DNA of 64,000 nucleotides from Halichondria panicea. Its lineage: Eukaryota; Porifera; Demospongiae; Suberitida; Halichondriidae. The notes beneath the pieces are model-generated. The model was not told the DNA's origin. It searched no databases and saw only the letters and a list, made by a program, of their open reading frames with translations. The position numbers and the translations under genes are program-made. Below are positions 45,901 through 56,350 of the stretch, piece by piece. The stretch is from positions 2,465,525-2,529,524 of the forward strand of contig NC_087378.1 of NCBI RefSeq assembly GCF_963675165.1. The letters are read 5' to 3'. Within the stretch, counting starts at the first letter, position 1. Every line of letters begins with the position of its first letter.

Positions 45901-46971
45901 TTATCTTCCAACCCTCCTCTTTCTCTTATCGCCAAAGCTCTCCCATCCAAAGGTTCTCTCTGTGCTGCCAAATTCTCTGACAGTTCCTGGTACAGAGCTG
46001 AGGTCTTGTCTGTGTCAGGCACCAGCTGTGAAGTGAGATTCATTGACTACGGAAATAAAGACACGGTTGAATTGAAGAACATAACCTATTGTCCTGAAGA
46101 GTTTCTGTTCGCACCTTGCTTTGCCATCCGTTGTGGACTAGCTGGTGTGGAGTCTCCTAATTCAAACAAGGCAATTTGGCCAGAAGAATCGATTTCACAA
46201 CTCAGAAACACAACTGCTAACAAACTTATGCAAGCCAAAGTTATAGGCTCTGATCGTTTCCCTTCATTAGATCTATGCGACCCAGGAAGCTCGTCGAATG
46301 TCAGCCAAGACTTGATTCAACAGGGATGTGCAGTGGATCCAAGTGTTACACATGTACATGTACCTATTCCCACCAAAATAGAGCTGCCTTCTGATACTTT
46401 CCAGCTTGTCGTGAGTGAAGCTGTGTCTCCAGCTGAGATGTATGTTCAGCTAGCCACTCCAGAAAATGCTACACTTCTAGACAAATTGAGTACAAATCTC
46501 AATCATAAATTCTCATCCAATCTTCCTGTTCCACTGAGAACTCCCCCATCCAAAGGTTCCCTCTGTGCTGCCAAGTTCTCTGATGGTTTATGGTATCGAG
46601 CTGAGGTTTTGTCTGTGGCAGGCACCAGCTGTGAAGTAAGATTCATTGACTATGGCAACAAAGACACAGTACAACTCCACAATATGACTGCTTGTCCTGA
46701 AGAGTTCCTGTCAGTACCCTGCTTTGCCATTTTGTGTTCTCTTGACAGTGTTGTTTCCCCCAATGGTGATCTAAGTGTATGGCCAGAGAAATCTATCTCA
46801 GGATTGAAGCAACTCGTTTCCGATATGTTGATGAAAGCCAAGGTTGTACGAAATGGTGCTGTTCCAGTGGTTAAGATAAAGCAGGAGGAAAGTGTGGGGA
46901 AAGGTGATGTCAGCTACCAAATGATTCAGCAAGGTTGGGCCCTGGATCCAAGGATGCTCTCAGAATTCTGA
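33958..46971 (+). CDS. RRM-MYND-eleven-Tudor protein (TDRD1/TDRD6-like, piRNA pathway type)
   Basis: Five exons: 33958-34036, 34435-34570, 34695-34857, 35020-35108, 38061-46971; 3125 residues, phases consistent. Domains: an RRM at about 110-190 (RNP2 LYVGKI; RNP1-like LTFGFVEF, built across an intron; its first two positions are not the usual Arg/Lys-Gly); a MYND zinc finger at about 297-340 (CHVCDTSTFNRCSLC, then CLRC, HQSEC); and eleven Tudor cores near residues 532, 778, 1112, 1387, 1597, 1810, 2024, 2279, 2533, 2787 and 2988. Cores 3-5 and 7-11 keep the FIDYGN-type or LDYGN motif with WYRAEV (or equivalent); core 6 has FIDFGN, core 2 FVDLGN and core 1 (LYDTGY) looks degenerate. Family knowledge: extended Tudor domains bind symmetrically dimethylated arginine on PIWI proteins, and MYND-Tudor proteins scaffold germ granules. 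Human TDRD1 has MYND plus four Tudors, while TDRD10 has RRM plus Tudor; this gene combines both types. Confidence 0.92.
35109..38060 (+). other. Long intron 4 of the Tudor gene
   Basis: 2.95 kb, against 70-400 bp for the gene's other introns. It contains a stem-loop (AAGGGGCAC/GTGCCCCTT, 36340-36371), C-rich stretches near 36440-36560, a small possible exon at 37363-37446, and a short repeat (CTTCCTTCACAAGGCCTCAG in inverse orientation at about 37656-37675) that also occurs near 16859. Nothing else is supported. Confidence 0.6.
37363..37446 (+). other. Possible alternative first exon inside the Tudor gene
   Basis: An ATG opens 28 codons (MSGAKKDSTVDNSHQL, then AASQNKQAVKGK) that end exactly at a usable donor (AAG|GTACTT). 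Its phase (0) does not match the exon at 38061 (which needs two preceding bases), so a direct join would hit a stop within about 20 codons. It would need an unseen linking exon, or belongs to a separate transcript, or is a chance frame. Confidence 0.25.
43663..46200 (+). repeat. Near-identical Tudor units in the giant exon, 762-bp period
   Basis: The Tudor cores at 44428, 45190 and 45952 are spaced exactly 762 bp apart and their whole units, including the low-complexity linker (AKSPNFNIE, SPSAPTK), are nearly identical. The unit at 43663 is 764-765 bp before the first of these and shares the second half (PVSTIPFLKMKDPASTSGTD). Units at 42382 and 43021 are 640 bp long and more diverged. The spacing and identity point to recent in-frame tandem duplication. 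Confidence 0.92.
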
Positions 46972-47305
46972 TAACTTGATGTTCTATTTAGCCAACTTTC
47001 TCATATATCTTAACCAACTTTTCACTTATCAATCAATCAATCATTGTCGTACTTTGTCTCTTGCTATTTTGTATTCAAGGCTTGATTTAATTCTCCTATT
47101 TGTACATGTACAGTTTTTGTGTGAGGTTTTAATTTGTATGTGAATGTAATGTCACCCTGAATCCCTCAGTTATTAGCCGCGGATTGTATTGGTAAAACGG
47201 ATGTGGTATAGTTCAGTAATTGGAAGTGCAATTTGCAACCCGATAAAAAGTCTGCAGACCATTTTGTGTGCTAAAGTATACGTAGGTGAGAGAGATACTG
47301 AGACC
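46972..47305. other. Gap between the Tudor gene and haspin
   Basis: 334 bp. AATCAATCAATCATT near 47030 and AT-rich 3' sequence follow the Tudor stop. The in-frame open region begins at 47189 upstream of the haspin start. No canonical TATA box is seen. Confidence 0.5.
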
Positions 47306-50300
47306 ATGAAGAAGCGGCTGACATTAGTGCTATACACCGTTCTAATAGGAGCTTCCTTGTTTTTACTGTATTCCTTAACGGTGGATAGAGGCAACCTCGG
47401 TGCAGTTGAGATAGACAGTCGAGTATTAAAGTTGGACCAGCTCATAGGCAGGCAGTCAAGAGCAGGACAAAGACATCCAAACTCTATAGATACCCCAAGA
47501 GAGAGGTATGAGCAATTATTCACTACTTAACTGAGCATGTGTAAACTATGAATCTATTTCATTATTAAATACAATTGTGTCTGCACAATATTTTATTGTG
47601 CACATAGTACAGTCGGATCATTGTCAGCCATGCAGTGGTAGCAATCATATCAATCACCCTGTTTTACACAAGAATTTAACCTGGGCGCAACGGTCCCTTT
47701 TGCGAAGCTGCGTTCCATAATATTAAAAATTCATAGAGTTACGAGCTGTTAATTTGACAGGTAAGATGTAGAATGCACAATACCATACATGCGCACACAA
47801 TGTGTGAAGGATTTGTCTCTCTTGCAAATACCATGAGCACTTGAAGGCCATTCTGGGCATAAAATTATTGTGATTTTGTTCGTGTGGTTTCTGTTTGCTA
47901 GTATCAATTAAGCTTTGTATTGCCAAACCAGAATGTACATATTTATCGTCTTTCTCCACTCACAAAGCAGGGCTTGCCCTGTAGGCTGCCAGGTAGTGCA
48001 ATTAGTGGTTGGCAATGCTAGATCCACTGACTGTACCTAAGCAACCTGCTCTTGCAGTTAGCATCATGTTGGATACTGATTCAGTGGTGTATATTCTTTT
48101 ATTTGTACTCGTATGAACACACCGTATACTGTGCCTTCTAACCAATTATTTGTTTAGTCTATAGATGGTATTTGCATAGTTCTTTCTGTCTTTCAATGTG
48201 ACAATGGAGACTGAATTTACCTCAACCTTCCTGTTTAGAGCCATTGTCTTTCATATAACCTCGATAATACAAAAGGCTTGGAATCGAGACTAAGCTAGAG
48301 CCATGCATTACTTTCTGTAGCGACTACCTTAATTACCAATCTCTAAGAATAATATAGGGAGGTGGCCTTTTAGACTCAACATAGGAGTTACCATTAATAG
48401 GGCCAGGGAGAGTGTAAATGAGTGCAGGATCCTTGGATAGTGGTCCTTGGATACCGATTTTTTGTTGTAATTTTTGTTGGTGGGTGCCGCTCTAAGTAAT
48501 ATATTTATTGCATAGGACTGTTTCTAAGTTGGTTACGCTTGGTTACGCTCTAATCAGATTATAATATTCCTGAGTGCCTCTTGTGCAGCCGTGACTTCTA
48601 AAAGGGCTCCAGTGTGCTTGTCTGGTCTGTGGTTAAGGGTGAACTTGTCTGGGTACTTCTCTGCTTGTATGTAAATAATGTGGCATAGTGGTTGAGAGGT
48701 GCACATGCTGTGGAAACCCTAGCCCCCTTCCTCACACCTCAAGTGATAGTGCTAGCCAAGTGGTTTATGTGGCCTGCCAGTAGACATTATTAAACTAGAT
48801 AGCATCCCATAGTCTAACTTTTTGTTCTGTCACCACTGTGGTAGGCTTCAGGACATGAAATAGCCCCCACTTCTGCTGAAATTTTAGGATGTTTTGCTGA
48901 TCTAAGCTTACCACATTTTAATTCCCATATTGGGTAATTGACAGTTTTGCCCCTTTTTGGATGACTGTTCAACATTCACCAAATTTAGGGGCTGATTTGA
49001 GACGAATTTCCTTTTTTAGTGGCACGCTTACATCATAATTAGAAACCTACAGTTTGTATGTTATGTACTGGTCTTGTTTGTGGCCTAGCTGGTTCCCCAC
49101 CAGGGAGAGTTCCCTTGCTGCTCTTACTTATTGTACCAGCCATCCACCCCACCACCCATAACACACACACACAGGGACAATGCCCCATCACTGCCGATAG
49201 TACAAGGCTGTCCACGTGTTCCAAAACCAATGCTGGTAAGTCAGTCAGTCAACTTCGTTTGGTTATCAAGTTATAGCTAGTTATGCCTCGAGGCATAGCC
49301 GCACGGAGGAATACGATAAAGCTAACAGTGTGTGTGTGTGTGTCAGTTTAGTTGAGCGTAATGTCTACTAATTTGTTAGTGTGCATTGAGAGCATTGCTT
49401 TGACCAAAATGGTACATCTCTTGAAAGTGTTTCTCTAAAGCACTTTCTACACCATAAAATCTTAGTGATTATATCTGTACTGCACTATATAATTGTGTGA
49501 GTCGTATTAACTGTTTTTGTTTTGTTTCTGGGACAGAAATACATACCACCAGTCCATTCTGTGCCCCTCTCCCCCAAAGAGAAGCTGTTGGCCATGTGTG
49601 GACAGACAGAGCTGTTACCACTAAGCAGTTTTTTCACTGACACGTGAGTTGTAGGCAAATGAAATTGGAATAAGCAGCCAATTAAGCAAGTTTTCTTCAA
49701 ATCACCATTTAAATGTTATCTTCTTACAGGATGATCAATACCATGACTAAGATAGGAGAGGGAGCCTTCGCGGATGTGTTTGGCTGTCAGAAGGAAGGCT
49801 GGGACAAGCTCGCCATCAAGGTAGGCCCACACAAGCAATGGCAGTCTAACTAGCTGTGTGTACAGTGCCTGAGAAGTACTTAGGGAAAGGAAATGTGTGG
49901 GCGTTCAGTTTAGCCACCATTACTTTGATAGCCTATTACTTATTTAGGAATTTCATGCTGAAGGTCCATCGGTATTCACAGTAATATAACACTGTTGCCC
50001 AGACATTTCCTTCAACTAGATGACATGAGAATCTTCTACATTTACTTTATTGGTTACTTTATCTACTGCGACATTTGTCTAGATCTAGTTCTTGATGTAA
50101 CCACAAGGTAGTGACAATCTAGTGGCTCTATCTATTTAATAGCAAAGGGCATCTGTTAGCGGTTAGTCTATAATATAGTCCTATGTTGTAATGTACAAGT
50201 TTCTTAGACTTGTAAGGCCTCTATTGGCCCAACATGATACATGTGCATTGTGTCTGGGTAGCTCATGCACATCTTCTCCTTTTGTGCAATAACTATAAGC

Positions 50301-53300
50301 AGTTGAAGTTGTGCAGTGACCAGCTAACTCATGGGAAAGTTAGCTGTACGTTTATACAGCAGCCTTTTAAAATGTTTTTGTGAATGTAAGGTTTTAATTT
50401 CAGTGCTGAAAAGTGAAGGTAATAGTTTTATATGATATCTCTATGTAAACATCCACCTTGTTGTGATGCTTTTTTAAGATTAAGATTACTTCACGCTTAC
50501 TGTGTGTGTTCCCTCTGCAGATTATACCCATAGAAGGAGACTTCAAGTATAACGACGAGCCTCAGAACACGTTTCAGAGCATGCAGCCAGAAACTGTAGT
50601 CAGCATGTAAGTATCAAATTATGCTATTAATATTGTATGTACATCACACTGCTAACTTTTGAGGGAGTCTTGGTTCCAAATATACCCATACTGGATATAC
50701 ACTTGCACATATGCTTGGATTAGTAAAGATTCAAGCTCTTTACTGAGAGGTACCGTACAGCTGGTGAATTTGGCGAATGAGACAATTGAATATTATGCGA
50801 TATACTGCATGGGACTGAGTATAGCTACATTGGCGATTTTTAATTCTCGCAACCCTCGCCTGATTTGACAAAATGAAGTTGTCGCCAAATTTACCCGGTA
50901 CACGGTTACATATTTTCGTTAATGGCCAATGTAAAATCTGTCATAGTCAGATAGTCTACTCAGGAAGCTGTAATTAATAGCAGGATGTGCTTGTAACAAT
51001 CTAGTATAACAATCTAGTTTTTATCTTGTATGTTTCACTGGGAAAATTGTTCTTGAGGTACTCAAGTGTGGCAATGTTTATCTAGCGGTTATCTGAGGGG
51101 CAATCTTGTGGGGCAATCTTGTGGCTGATACAGAGTTTTGCCGACCATGGGTCAGTGGGTTGGTGGGCAGTGCACAACCATAGAAAGAAGAGAAAGGGAA
51201 TTGGCAATAGTGGCTAGTCTAACACAGAGCAATTTCATGCTTGTGTTAGTCTAGCTACTATGATATAGCTAAGGTTGTGTCACTAAGTAGTGTGCTGTGT
51301 CCCAAATGGCCACAACTATTAATTTTGATGTTTAGTAGCAAAACTTCTCGTGGACTTTTACAGACAGCCAAAACAATTCTCATTAATTATTCCCCACGTT
51401 GGAAATAAGCCTCGATTAAAACCGTGGGGAAACACGGATGGTACTTTGAGGGTACATCATTTCCAATCCCTCTCTCTTCTATCTATGGTGCAACTAGGCC
51501 TTGCTCAGAATTTTGCCTATTAGTCTATTCTCCAATGCTCATGTTTTACCTATTAGTCCTTTGATTCTCACCCATTAGGCTTTAGTTCTTACCCAGTAGT
51601 CTCACATTATTATTATTATTATTATAAAAATGTAAATATAGTCTTCTAGCGCACTATATTGATGTTCATTGAATAACTTTTTCATATACTCTTTTAGCTG
51701 CAGTTGATGATGGTTGAAATAGCAATTGCACGCTCCTGACAATTTATACAAATTTGACAAAAATTGCCTATTAGGCTGGCATTATGCTCCACTGTAATGC
51801 ACAATTATTATGTCTAACTTATTGATATTGCATGACTGTGTTGTTTAATTGCGTCTAATTGTGAATCTCTTGGCTGCAGAGAGCTGAGTCTATTGGGGGA
51901 TGCGAACAATAAGCTGGTGAGTTTGTGTGTGGTGACAGTGTGGGTGTATGTGCGTTGTCTGTGAAATTCAATTATACACAATGTATTTGAAGTATGTATG
52001 TGCATGTGGTGGGTTTTGTGCAGTGTTAGTAATTATATTCATATTTGGACATCGTGTCAACTCTGACTAATTTTTTACCACTCTTATTTTCAGAATATGT
52101 CAATTCCACACTACACAAAGAATTTCGTTCAAATGGATGCGTAAGTGCCACCGTATTGTTTGCACAAATACCATAGTTATCAGATTTCCTGTTTGAGGAC
52201 ATGAGCAGGTATGACCATTCATCCTGTCTGTTTGATCTCAGTTGGTAGCCAGGGTTACATGTATGTCATTGAACTAAGGGCTATACCTTTCTGTTGCCCC
52301 TGACAATATGGGTAGGTCTAGCACAGCTAAATGTGAAAGGATGTGTGTGTGCCAGAGGAGGTCCGACATGCGTGCACGAATCATTACAAGTTCAGTGCAT
52401 TGATGTCATTGCGGTCACGTGATAATGTCCAGGCCAAATGCACTGAACTTGTAGTGATTCGTGCACACATGTCGGACCTCCTCTGTGTATCAGTGTATCT
52501 CTGAATGCTAATTAGTAATTACTAGCTGATTATTGGAGAGTGTGTGGTGTATAATTATAAGTTAAATGCTGCATGTGATAATCTATCAATAGAAGGGTCT
52601 ATTCACATGTCTATTCACATGTCTATTCACAGAGTTGCTCTGGTTCAAGGCAAGTTCCCTGACTTTCTCGTTGAGGCCTGGGATGACTATGACTTCAGGA
52701 AGGACTCTGACAATGACAGACCAGGTGTGCTCACTGTTCTTTTCAATGTGTCTGTGTTTGTTGGCGTATATTCATTGTTGAGCAGTTTTGGTGCATGCCC
52801 ACAAGTTGGTGTGACTAGCCGTTGTGTTTTTGTGTAAAAGTCAATTTTTGTTAGTCACTGTGGCTTTACTTATTTCGTATGTCGCTCAAGTTAATTGTGT
52901 CCAAACCCTTGTTTACAACACTGAAAACAATACTGATGTCTCTATTGTCTATGTGGGTGTGTAAACCATTAGATAAATAGTTCTTGTGTGGGCACTTGCT
53001 CAGTTCGTACTATTGTTCACAGTACTGCATAAACAATACCAGTAGTCATGCACTCCAGACAATACTTATACTGTCTCTGTTTGGTTTGTAAGCCCCAAGC
53101 CCCTCTTGGTCAAAGTGTTTGTGTAGGTGTTGCCTATTAAGCTGCCTGAGCAGTTATACATGTACATGTAGTTGACTGATGTTGTGTTAACCCTCCCTGT
53201 TGATTGTCTCTACAGTTGTAGTTAGTTGACTGATGTTGTGTTAACCCTCCCTGTTGATTGTCCCTACAGTTGTAGTTAGTTGACTGATGTTGTGTTAACC

Positions 53301-55752
53301 CTCCCTGTTGATTGTCCCTGCAGTTGTATTTCCCGAGAGTCAACTGTACGTGCTGTTCTCAGCTGAGAATTCGGGTGTGCAACTAGGAAGTTATGTGGTA
53401 GGTTTCAATTGTGGTCTCTAGATCTGTACTTCTAGAGTAACTACCAATAACTTTGGTTTGAGTCACTTCCTATATTATTATCGTGGGTTAATGGCTAGCC
53501 TGAGGCAATTTTAAATGTGCTAGTATGTGTTATAATTAAAGAACACTTTCTCCCCTGTACAGTACCATTCGTTACAGGAGGCCATCAGCGTTTTACAGCA
53601 AGTGACTGCTACCATAGCAATTGGAGAAGCTGTAAGTTGTCGTACAACACATTCATGCACATAATAGCTTTTAAATAGGCTACCCTTTACCAGAATTATT
53701 TTAGCATGTGGAAAAAAGGTTCTGAACTGAATCATGAAACATGCTGCCCCCACACAGTGTGTCTGTGTTGATTATTCTCTTCTACCCTCAGGCACTTGAG
53801 TTCGAGCACCGTGACATGCACAGGGGCAATGTTCTAGTGAGGAGAACACACGAGAAGTACCATTACTTCAGACTCAACAATAAGGAGTACTACATTGAGA
53901 GCCACGGTGTGCAGGCCACCATTGTGGACTATACCCTCTCCAGAGTAAAGCAAGGTGTGTGTGTGTGTGTGTGTGGACTGATGGGGGGAGGGGCGCATCT
54001 AAGTGTGTGTTCTTTTAATTGCCTCGTTTTTGCTGTGTATACTATATTGGGCCACTCACCCCTTCTGTACAATCATGTAGCTTGTACTGTACATGTTATA
54101 CTACCTACCTAGCCCATCTCTTTATTATAGAGCCACTGTTGATATGAACCAGTGTAATCCTATAGATCATGTTTTACAAGTGTACATTAATTGTACTTGC
54201 TACCACACATTCTACAATCATGTACGTATTCAAGCTCAGGACATTATTTTATCTCCCTGTAGATTCCGAGTGTGTCTCGTTCACTGACCTCAACAACATG
54301 CCCTGGTTGTTCAAGGGCAAAGGGGACATCCAGTTTGACGTGTACAGAAATATGAGGAACGATACAAAGTGAGCCATCTCCTCCTTACCTAGCACTCTGT
54401 TCCATTGGGTTGTATTATACAAAGTGAGCCATCTCCTCCTTACCTAGCACTCTGTTCCATTGGGTTGTATTATACAAAATGAGCCATCTCCTCCTTACCT
54501 AGCACTCTGTTCCATATTGGGTTATATTATACAAAGTGAGCCATCTTCTCCTTACCTAGCACTCTGTTCCATTGGGTTATATTATACAAAGTGAGCCATC
54601 TTCTCCTTACCTAGCACTCTGTTCCATTGGGTTATATTATACAAAGTGAGCCATCTGCTCCTTACCTAGCACTCTGTTCCATTGGGTTATATTATACAAA
54701 GTGAGCCATCTCCTCCTTCCTTACCTAGCACTCTGTTCCATTGGGTTATATTATACAAAGTGAGCCATCTTCTCCTTACCTAGCACTCTGTTCCATTGGG
54801 TTATATTATACAAAGTGAGCCATCTTCTCCTTCCTTACCTAGCACTCTGTTCCATTGGGTTATATTATACAAAGTGAGCCATCTGCTCCTTACCTAGCAC
54901 TCAGTTCTATTTGGTTATATTATACAAAGTGAGCCATCTGCTCCTTACCTAGCACTCAGTTCCATTGGGTTATATTATACAAAGTGAGCCATCTTCTCCT
55001 TACCTAGCACTCTGTTCCATTGGGTTATATTATACAAAGTGAGCCATCTGCTCCTTACCTAGCACTCAGTTCTATTTGGTTACCATAATATAGCATGTAA
55101 ATGTTCATGGTTTTCGCTGATTATAAGCATGATTGCACTGCTATATCCACGAATTTACTATCACATGCATAGTCCACGAAAACCTTTCTAACAATTATTC
55201 TGCGAAAGTTTATACCCTATACGCACACCTATATACGGTATATACAAAGTGAGCCATCTGCTCCTTACCTAACACTGTGTTGCATTTGCAAAGTGAGCCA
55301 TCTGCTCCTTACCTGTTCCATTAAAGTGAGCCATCTTCTCCTTACTTAACACTCTGTTCAATTTATTCTGGTGCCTCGCGGAATAGGTGCCCGTAATGGG
55401 GGCACTGTTTAGAACTGTTTTCATGTAATGTGGTACTGTGTGAATGCTTTATAATCATGACTTTTATACATGTTAACGTTGATTTTAACTGTACCCCTAT
55501 CCCTCTCCTCTCAGGAACAAATGGGAAGAGCACCATCCCTTTACTAACGTCTTGTGGATCAACTACATAGCAACCAAGATGAGTATCAAGGCCAAGTTGA
55601 AAGGACCAAGCTCAAAGACATGGAAACAAAAGTTAGAGCCCTACGTTCGAAAGATACTTCGACACAGAACTGTTAATGACGTCTTCTTGAACATTTTCTC
55701 CCCTGAAAGAATTTTAAAGAAACCTGTCTCTAGGAAATCAAATAAATCTTAA
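47306..55752 (+). CDS. Haspin-family histone H3 Thr3 kinase with predicted N-terminal signal anchor
   Basis: Thirteen exons: 47306-47505, 49175-49235, 49537-49643, 49730-49820, 50521-50606, 51880-51916, 52094-52140, 52633-52724, 53324-53397, 53563-53631, 53792-53954, 54263-54368, 55515-55752; 456 residues, all phases fit. Family role: haspin phosphorylates H3 Thr3 at mitotic centromeres to recruit the Aurora B complex. Seen here: glycine loop KIGEGAFADVFG (130-141), Lys153 (LAIK), alpha-C region PETVVSMIELSLLG, catalytic EHRDMHRGN (D296), the haspin-specific DYTLSR in place of DFG (D334), QFDVYRNM and NVLWINYIATKM. Exon 1 encodes KKRLTLVLYTVLIGASLFLL, a signal-anchor-like segment not expected in a nuclear kinase. 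Its phase fits exon 2, but the link across a 1.7-kb intron is inferred. An in-frame upstream Met (47201) would add 35 residues. Confidence 0.9.
49281..49343 (+). repeat. R1 repeat, 5' fragment
   Basis: TTATGCCTCGAGGCATAGCC through the GTGTGTGTGTGTGTCAG run matches the first third of R1. It lies in haspin intron 2, just after the donor. Confidence 0.7.
50751..50906. mobile_element. Family M8 MITE in haspin intron 5
   Basis: It begins TACCGTACAGCTGGTGAATT and ends with the inverse-like AAATTTACCCGGTACACGGT. The inner part TTGGCGAATGAGACAATTGA matches 25989-26008. Confidence 0.75.
51179..51487. mobile_element. 309-bp element of family M7 in haspin intron 5
   Basis: It starts CATAGAAAGAAGAGAAAGGG and ends with the inverse CCCTCTCTCTTCTATCTATG, related to the ends of the 872-bp element at 22048-22919. 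The flanks are GTGCACAAC on the left and GTGCAAC on the right, a decayed duplication of about 7 bp. Confidence 0.8.
52353..52485. mobile_element. 133-bp MITE of family M6 in haspin intron 7
   Basis: The ends CAGAGGAGGTCCGACATGCG and CATGTCGGACCTCCTCTG match family M6 (20226-20346) over about 20 bp. The arms continue inward as CACGAATCATTACAAGTTCAGTGCA / its inverse, a different inside. No clear target duplication remains. Confidence 0.88.
52594..52632 (+). repeat. 12-bp triplicate at the haspin exon 8 acceptor
   Basis: TCTATTCACATG occurs twice and is followed by TCTATTCACAG, where the final AG is the acceptor of exon 8. The real splice site is thus the last unit of a small tandem array. Confidence 0.8.
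53168..53323 (+). repeat. 54-bp tandem repeat copying the haspin exon 9 acceptor
   Basis: Three units, each ending in the pyrimidine tract and AG of the acceptor (TTGATTGTCYCTRCAG); the AGs lie at 53215, 53269 and 53323. Only the last leads into an open exon: use of either upstream AG would bring in an in-frame TGA from the following unit (GTTAGTTGAC). Confidence 0.9.
54361..55335 (+). repeat. 55-bp minisatellite copying the haspin exon 12 donor
   Basis: About 16 units; the conserved start (A)CAAAGTGAGCC is at 54365, 54420, 54475, 54532, 54587, 54642, 54697, 54756, 54811, 54870, 54925, 54980, 55035, 55245 and 55289, with a decayed one near 55322. In the first unit CAAA|GTGAGCC is the real exon 12/intron junction, so every later unit is a decoy copy of this donor. 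The third unit has AT instead of GT. A MITE (55081-55240) splits the array. Confidence 0.92.
55081..55240. mobile_element. Family M8 MITE inserted in the donor minisatellite
   Basis: TACCATAATATAGCATGTAA to CCTATATACGGTA. It is the inverse of the copy at 61207-61372 (shared AACCTTTCTAAC/GTTAGAAAGGTT and the GCGAAAGTTTATACCC block). It splits the array with TA at the borders. Confidence 0.8.
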
Positions 55753-56350
55753 CGACGTCACATCTTTTGTTAGCAACAGATTGTCAGACTTTCTCTACAG
55801 CACTCATTGTACCCGTATCACTGCAGTCAATCTCACCAGAGGATTATAATTATAATTATTTTATGTTTATTTTTTTATTCAGGTTAAGAATGATGCAATT
55901 CTTGTGATTTTACTGAAACATGAAATTTCCCCTTTCAAGTGTCTTTTCAATGGGTACATGTATATTAATAATGAGCAGTCTCAAAACTTTCATTGGTTTC
56001 TAGAATCATAAAACTGTAGCTATAATAATTATATAAGTATAGGTGATAATTTAATGACAGCACCAATTAACATGAAGTGACAGCTGTATTTACAAACATC
56101 AGCAATAAACAAAATTTTTAATACAGTGTAAATTGTCTGCATAATACTTGCACATACAATTCTATTAATAATTACAGAAAGCTCAGACTGACATGATATT
56201 GAAGCGGCGAGAAACAGGAAAAAAGACTGTAAAGTTTGGATGACATTGTGTATTAAAAAAAACATTAACAACAAAGATTTATAAAGGCTATGCTGCAAGG
56301 TTCATGTCACTATAGCAACAGAAACGTATGCATGTGAGAGAAACCTCAGT
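55753..56350. other. Convergent 3' gap between haspin and the abLIM gene
   Basis: The 3' ends of the two genes face each other. AT-rich; TTATTTTATGTTTATTTTTT near 55857 is on the haspin side and several AATAAA-like runs (for example AGCAATAAAC at 56100) lie between. No gene is seen. Confidence 0.5.

Noticed and set aside
54361-55335. CRISPR-like reading of the 55-bp array
   Set aside because: The units abut directly with no unique spacers, and the sequence is an animal intron; it is a minisatellite.
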